Source of the DNA: ATZT02 sp046046315
Lineage (GTDB): Bacteria; Actinomycetota; Actinomycetes; S36-B12; UBA5976
Assembly (NCBI GenBank): GCA_046046315.1
Contig: JBJOKB010000003.1
Coordinates: 1-7,610 of the forward strand
Reading direction: 5' to 3'
Length of the DNA: 7,610 nucleotides
A program made the position numbers and the translations under genes. The stretch's first letter is position 1; each line of letters begins with the position of its first letter. This document shows positions 4,738-7,610 of this stretch, in pieces. Below the pieces are notes generated by a model. The model made no database searches. It was not told where the DNA came from and worked only from the letters and a program-made list of their open reading frames with translations.

Positions 4738-5859
4738 CTAGAGGTGTTCCACAATCCAATCAACACAATTTGTTAAAGCTTGAATGTCACTTAATTCCAC
4801 AGATGGAAAAGCACCAATTCTTATTTGATTTTTACCTATTTTTTTATAGGAATCTGTATCAATTATTCCATTTGCTCTTAATATTGCTGAAATTTCATTA
4901 GCATCAATAGAATCGATGAAATTTATTGTTGCTACAACTGTTGATCTAAGTTCTTTCTTTTCCACAAAAGGATAAGCAAAATCTCTTTGATCTGCCCATT
5001 CATATAAATAATCAGTTGATTGCTTGGATTTATTACTAGACCAAGAAAGCCCACCTTGCTGGTTAAACCACGAAACTTGATTTTCAAACATATGAATTGT
5101 TGCTAAAGATGGGGTGTTATAGGTCTGTTGCAATCGAGAATTTTCTAAAGCAATTGTTAAATCTAAGAATGGAGGAATCCATCTATTAGTTGCTTTAATT
5201 TCTTTAATTCTTTCAATTGCTGCAGGACTCATTAATGCGGTAAATAAACCACCATCTGAACCAAATGATTTTTGGGGAGCAAAATAATAAACATCAAATT
5301 CTTGTGGATCAACCATTGCACCACCAGCAGCTGATGTGGCATCAACTAAATGTAATCCTTTTGCTTTTGGTCTTTTAACTTCTTTCATTACTCCTGTGCT
5401 TGTTTCATTATGTGCAGTGGCATAAACATCAATAGAATCATTTGGTTTGTAATCAGGTGCATCTCCTGGTTCAGATTTAATGATTTCAATATTCTTTAAA
5501 AATGGTGCTCCTTGAGCAGCTAGTGCAAACTTGTTAGAAAATTCACCAAATGATAAAAACTGAGCATTTTCTTTGATCAATGAAAAAGTTGCAGCATCCC
5601 AAAATGCAGTAGTTCCACCATTTCCGATCACAACTTCATAATCACTAGGTAAATTAAATAATTGAGTTAAACCTTCTCTTAAAGACTGCACAACATCTCT
5701 GACAGTTTTTTGTCGGTGGGAAGTTCCTAAATAGCCAGGATTAGATGCAACTAAAGCTGCCAATTGAGTTGTTCTGATTTTTGAGGGACCTGAACCAAAA
5801 CGAGCATCTTTTGGTTTTAGGTTTTCAGGAATAACTAAATGAGGAATTTCTTTTCCCAT
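4738..5859 (-). CDS. serC: Phosphoserine aminotransferase, actinobacterial type
   Basis: A 373-residue, full-length, fold-type I PLP enzyme that converts 3-phosphohydroxypyruvate and glutamate to O-phosphoserine and 2-oxoglutarate, the second step of serine synthesis in the cytoplasm. The Schiff-base lysine is K197 in APQKSFGSDGG, and the cofactor-ring aspartate is D173 in LVDATSAAGG. NETSTG (151-156) and GNGGTTAFWDAA (79-90) are further cofactor-pocket motifs. FGSGPSKIR (21-29) and TSHR (46-49) are the substrate phosphate-binding stretches. The start and overall length match the actinobacterial subfamily (TIGR01366-like) rather than the E. coli type. Its ATG comes two bases after the citrate synthase stop, with no Shine-Dalgarno, so translation is probably coupled. 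The divergent pdxH gene supplies its cofactor. Confidence 0.95.
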   Translation of the reverse strand: MGKEIPHLVIPENLKPKDARFGSGPSKIRTTQLAALVASNPGYLGTSHRQKTVRDVVQSLREGLTQLFNLPSDYEVVIGNGGTTAFWDAATFSLIKENAQFLSFGEFSNKFALAAQGAPFLKNIEIIKSEPGDAPDYKPNDSIDVYATAHNETSTGVMKEVKRPKAKGLHLVDATSAAGGAMVDPQEFDVYYFAPQKSFGSDGGLFTALMSPAAIERIKEIKATNRWIPPFLDLTIALENSRLQQTYNTPSLATIHMFENQVSWFNQQGGLSWSSNKSKQSTDYLYEWADQRDFAYPFVEKKELRSTVVATINFIDSIDANEISAILRANGIIDTDSYKKIGKNQIRIGAFPSVELSDIQALTNCVDWIVEHL

Positions 5860-5861
5860 AT

Positions 5862-6968
5862 TTAAAAGGATGGGGTTATTTTGTCTGAAAAACCTGCAAC
5901 GGTTTCAGCACCACGAGGACCTTTACCAATGTAGTTAGCAGAAGGCCTTACAAGTTTGCCAGTATTTTTTTGTTCCAAAATGTGCGCTGACCAACCAGCT
6001 AAACGAGCACAAGTAAACATAGAAGTAAACATGTTGGCAGGAACTTGGGCGTAATCCAAAACAATTGCAGCCCAGAATTCAACATTTGTTTCTAGGACTC
6101 TTTCAGGATGTCTTTCATGCAATTCTTTCAAAGCAGCTTTTTCTAATGCTTCTGCTATTTCATAACGAGGAGCATTCAATTCTTTTGCAGTTCTTCTTAA
6201 CACTTTTGCTCGTGGATCTTGTGCACGATAAACACGATGACCAAAGCCCATTAATCTTTCTTTTGAATCTAATAATTTCTTAATATAAGTAGTTGGATCA
6301 ATTCCTTTTTCAATTTCTTCAATCATGTGCAGCACACGACTTGGAGCACCACCATGAAGTGGACCACTCATAGCACCAATGGCTCCAGAAATTGCTGCTG
6401 CTACATCTGCGCCAGTTGAAGCAATAACTCTTGCTGTAAATGTTGAAGCATTCATGCCATGTTCTGCTGCAGAAACAAAGTAAGCATCAACTGCTTTGAT
6501 GTGCTTAGGATCTGGTTCTCCGCGCCATCTCTTCATAAATCTTTCAACAGAAGTTTTTGAATTAGCAATATGTTCTTCTGGAACTGGAGTTTGATCTCCG
6601 CGAGCTGATTGCGCAACATACATCAAAGTAGTTGCAGTGGTTCTTGCTAAATCTTCTCTAATTTGAACATGATCAATATCTAACATGGGTTTTAATTTCC
6701 AACGAGCTCCTAATTGAGCAACAGATGCCTGAACATCAACACGAGTGTCACCTGTTTTGCAAGGAATTTGATGTACATCTGGAATTGGTAAACCTGGTGC
6801 AAAATTATCGTCAACTAATAATCCCCACACAGGACCAAAAGAAACTCGACCAACTAAATCTTCAATATCTACACCTCGATAACGAAGTGCGCCACCTTCA
6901 CGATCTGGTTCAGCAATTGAAGTTTCAAACGCAACAATTCCTTCAAGACCGGGAACGAAATCTGGCAT
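5862..6968 (-). CDS. citA: Citrate synthase 2 (actinobacterial CitA type)
   Basis: A 368-residue citrate synthase condensing oxaloacetate and acetyl-CoA to citrate at the entry to the TCA cycle. It has the short prokaryotic form with no NADH-binding N-terminal domain. Active-site residues visible are H170 (AEHGMN), H205 (GPLHGGAPS), H244 (GFGHRVYR), R253 (DPRAK) and R321 (TCARLAGW). The catalytic aspartate in the classical NVDF motif is a glutamate here (E297, NVEFW), which I remember as usual for this actinobacterial branch. The C-terminus (HILEQ, then LVRPSANYIGKGPRG) also matches mycobacterial CitA. A 2-methylcitrate synthase role cannot be excluded, but no prp genes are nearby. AGAAGG (6975-6980) lies six bases before the ATG. 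It is the first gene of the operon leading to serC. Confidence 0.94.
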   Translation of the reverse strand: MPDFVPGLEGIVAFETSIAEPDREGGALRYRGVDIEDLVGRVSFGPVWGLLVDDNFAPGLPIPDVHQIPCKTGDTRVDVQASVAQLGARWKLKPMLDIDHVQIREDLARTTATTLMYVAQSARGDQTPVPEEHIANSKTSVERFMKRWRGEPDPKHIKAVDAYFVSAAEHGMNASTFTARVIASTGADVAAAISGAIGAMSGPLHGGAPSRVLHMIEEIEKGIDPTTYIKKLLDSKERLMGFGHRVYRAQDPRAKVLRRTAKELNAPRYEIAEALEKAALKELHERHPERVLETNVEFWAAIVLDYAQVPANMFTSMFTCARLAGWSAHILEQKNTGKLVRPSANYIGKGPRGAETVAGFSDKITPSF

Positions 6969-6974
6969 TTCACA

Positions 6975-6980
6975 CCTTCT
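6975..6980 (-). promoter_or_regulatory. Ribosome binding site of citrate synthase
   Basis: AGAAGG on the minus strand ends six bases before the ATG at 6968, a good Shine-Dalgarno that supports this start. Confidence 0.65.
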
Positions 6981-6994
6981 CTTTGAGGAGTTGC

Positions 6995-7024
6995 ACTATC
7001 TCTATCTTTGCCTAATCGTTTCAA
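6995..7024 (-). promoter_or_regulatory. Candidate promoter of the citrate synthase-serC operon
   Basis: On the minus strand TTGAAA (7019-7024, five of six matches to the -35 consensus) is followed after 18 bp by GATAGT (6995-7000, four of six to the -10). Transcription would start around 6988, leaving a leader of about 20 bases that includes the AGAAGG ribosome binding site. The region is only 73 bp wide and must also contain the divergent pdxH promoter, for which I see no convincing elements. Confidence 0.4.
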
Positions 7025-7041
7025 CATGGTGGAATCGGGTT

Positions 7042-7610
7042 ATGTCTGATTCCACACAATGGTTTGAATCTTTAAGAGTCTCCTATGAACAAGGTGAACT
7101 TAACGAGAGTGACATAACCCACAACCCTTTAGATCAGTTCAATAAATGGTTACGAGAAGCAATCGAAAAGCAACTTCCTGAACCAAACGCCATGGTGCTA
7201 GCCACAGTTAATAAAGAAGGTCAACCTTCAGCAAGAAACGTATTACTTAAATCAGCAGATACCAACGGATTCATTTTCTTTACTAACAAACTGTCAGATA
7301 AAGGACAAGATTTAAAACAAAATCCTTCTTGCACACTTTTATTTTCTTGGCTAAGTCAGCACCGTCAAGTAATTGTTAAAGGAAAAGCGGAAGAAATCAG
7401 TAAAGAAGAATCAAATAGTTATTTCCAAACCAGACCATATGGTTCAAGAATTAGTGCGTGGGTAAGTGAACAATCAAAAGTCATTAGTCACAGAGAAGAA
7501 TTAGAAAAAAGAGTTAAAGAATTTATGACTAAATATCCAGAAAATGTTCCTATGCCAGATCATTGGGGTGGATTTATTGTCAAACCAGAAAGTATTGAGT
7601 TTTGGCAAGG
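7042..7610 (+). CDS. pdxH: Pyridoxamine/pyridoxine 5'-phosphate oxidase, C-terminus cut by window edge
   Basis: Translation from the ATG at 7042 gives 189 complete codons open to the window edge; the family is about 210-220 residues, so only the C-terminal end is missing. The enzyme uses FMN and oxygen to oxidise pyridoxamine or pyridoxine 5'-phosphate to pyridoxal 5'-phosphate. The N-terminal RVSYEQGEL (12-20) is the family's substrate-lid motif. R65 and K70 (RNVLLK) contact FMN and substrate, and Y127, R131 and S135 (YFQTRPYGS) match E. coli Tyr129, Arg133 and Ser137 with the same two-residue offset as R65/K70 to Arg67/Lys72. ISAWVSEQS (137-145) and PDHWGGF (172-178) are also typical. The window ends within the WQGG motif. 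An upstream ATG at 7026 is out of frame and stops after seven codons. GGTGG about 11 bases upstream is a weak ribosome binding site. Confidence 0.95.
   Translation, partial: MSDSTQWFESLRVSYEQGELNESDITHNPLDQFNKWLREAIEKQLPEPNAMVLATVNKEGQPSARNVLLKSADTNGFIFFTNKLSDKGQDLKQNPSCTLLFSWLSQHRQVIVKGKAEEISKEESNSYFQTRPYGSRISAWVSEQSKVISHREELEKRVKEFMTKYPENVPMPDHWGGFIVKPESIEFWQ

Noticed and set aside
6065..6283. Plus-strand open frame of 72 codons
   Set aside because: Antisense shadow of citrate synthase, with low-complexity leucine/phenylalanine composition typical of such shadows. The same applies to frames at 2452-2667, 4713-4901 and 6725-7015.
7026..7049. Seven-codon upstream frame overlapping the pdxH start
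   Set aside because: ATG 7026 to TGA 7047-7049 overlaps the pdxH ATG, as an attenuating leader peptide might, but it is very short, has no ribosome binding site and no informative codon run; chance is more likely.

Overview
The window is A+T-rich, yet nearly every protein resembles actinobacterial families: an actinobacterial-type SerC, 'citrate synthase 2', a TipAS domain and an actinobacterial TrmH-family RNA methyltransferase. Genes are tightly packed, with abutting or overlapping ends, and several lack a clear ribosome binding site. I infer a streamlined low-GC actinobacterium, plausibly a freshwater acI/Nanopelagicales-like lineage. No rRNA, tRNA, CRISPR array, transposase or clear intrinsic terminator was found. 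No stretch over 300 bases lacks a gene.

Layout. 1-1424 (-): an iron-sulfur bacterial photolyase, cut at its C-terminus by the window edge. 1425-1624: a divergent intergenic region with one exact DnaA-box match and a 7-bp inverted repeat. 1625-2001 (+): a small toxin-antitoxin-like pair with a 4-bp gene overlap; the second member looks truncated where it meets the next gene. 1979-4300 (-): a probable four-gene operon, transcribed as stand-alone TipAS-domain protein, PF13769 'virulence factor' small protein, betaine-type homocysteine S-methyltransferase, TrmH/SpoU RNA methyltransferase. 4341-4421 (+): a 26-residue single-membrane-segment ORF in the gap. 4393-6968 (-): an operon transcribed as citrate synthase, phosphoserine aminotransferase (serC), XRE-type regulator. 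7042-7610 (+): pyridoxamine 5'-phosphate oxidase (pdxH), divergent from citrate synthase and cut by the right edge.

How they fit together. PdxH makes pyridoxal phosphate, the cofactor of SerC, so the divergent pdxH / citA-serC arrangement joins cofactor supply, serine synthesis and entry into the TCA cycle. Serine is the main one-carbon donor, and the methyltransferase operon next door is also one-carbon related. The photolyase fits a sunlit habitat. The least conventional parts are the apparently decayed toxin-antitoxin pair at 1625-2001, the TipAS/PF13769/methyltransferase operon, and the tiny membrane-protein ORF at 4341. I did not find anything I could defend as a wholly new system.
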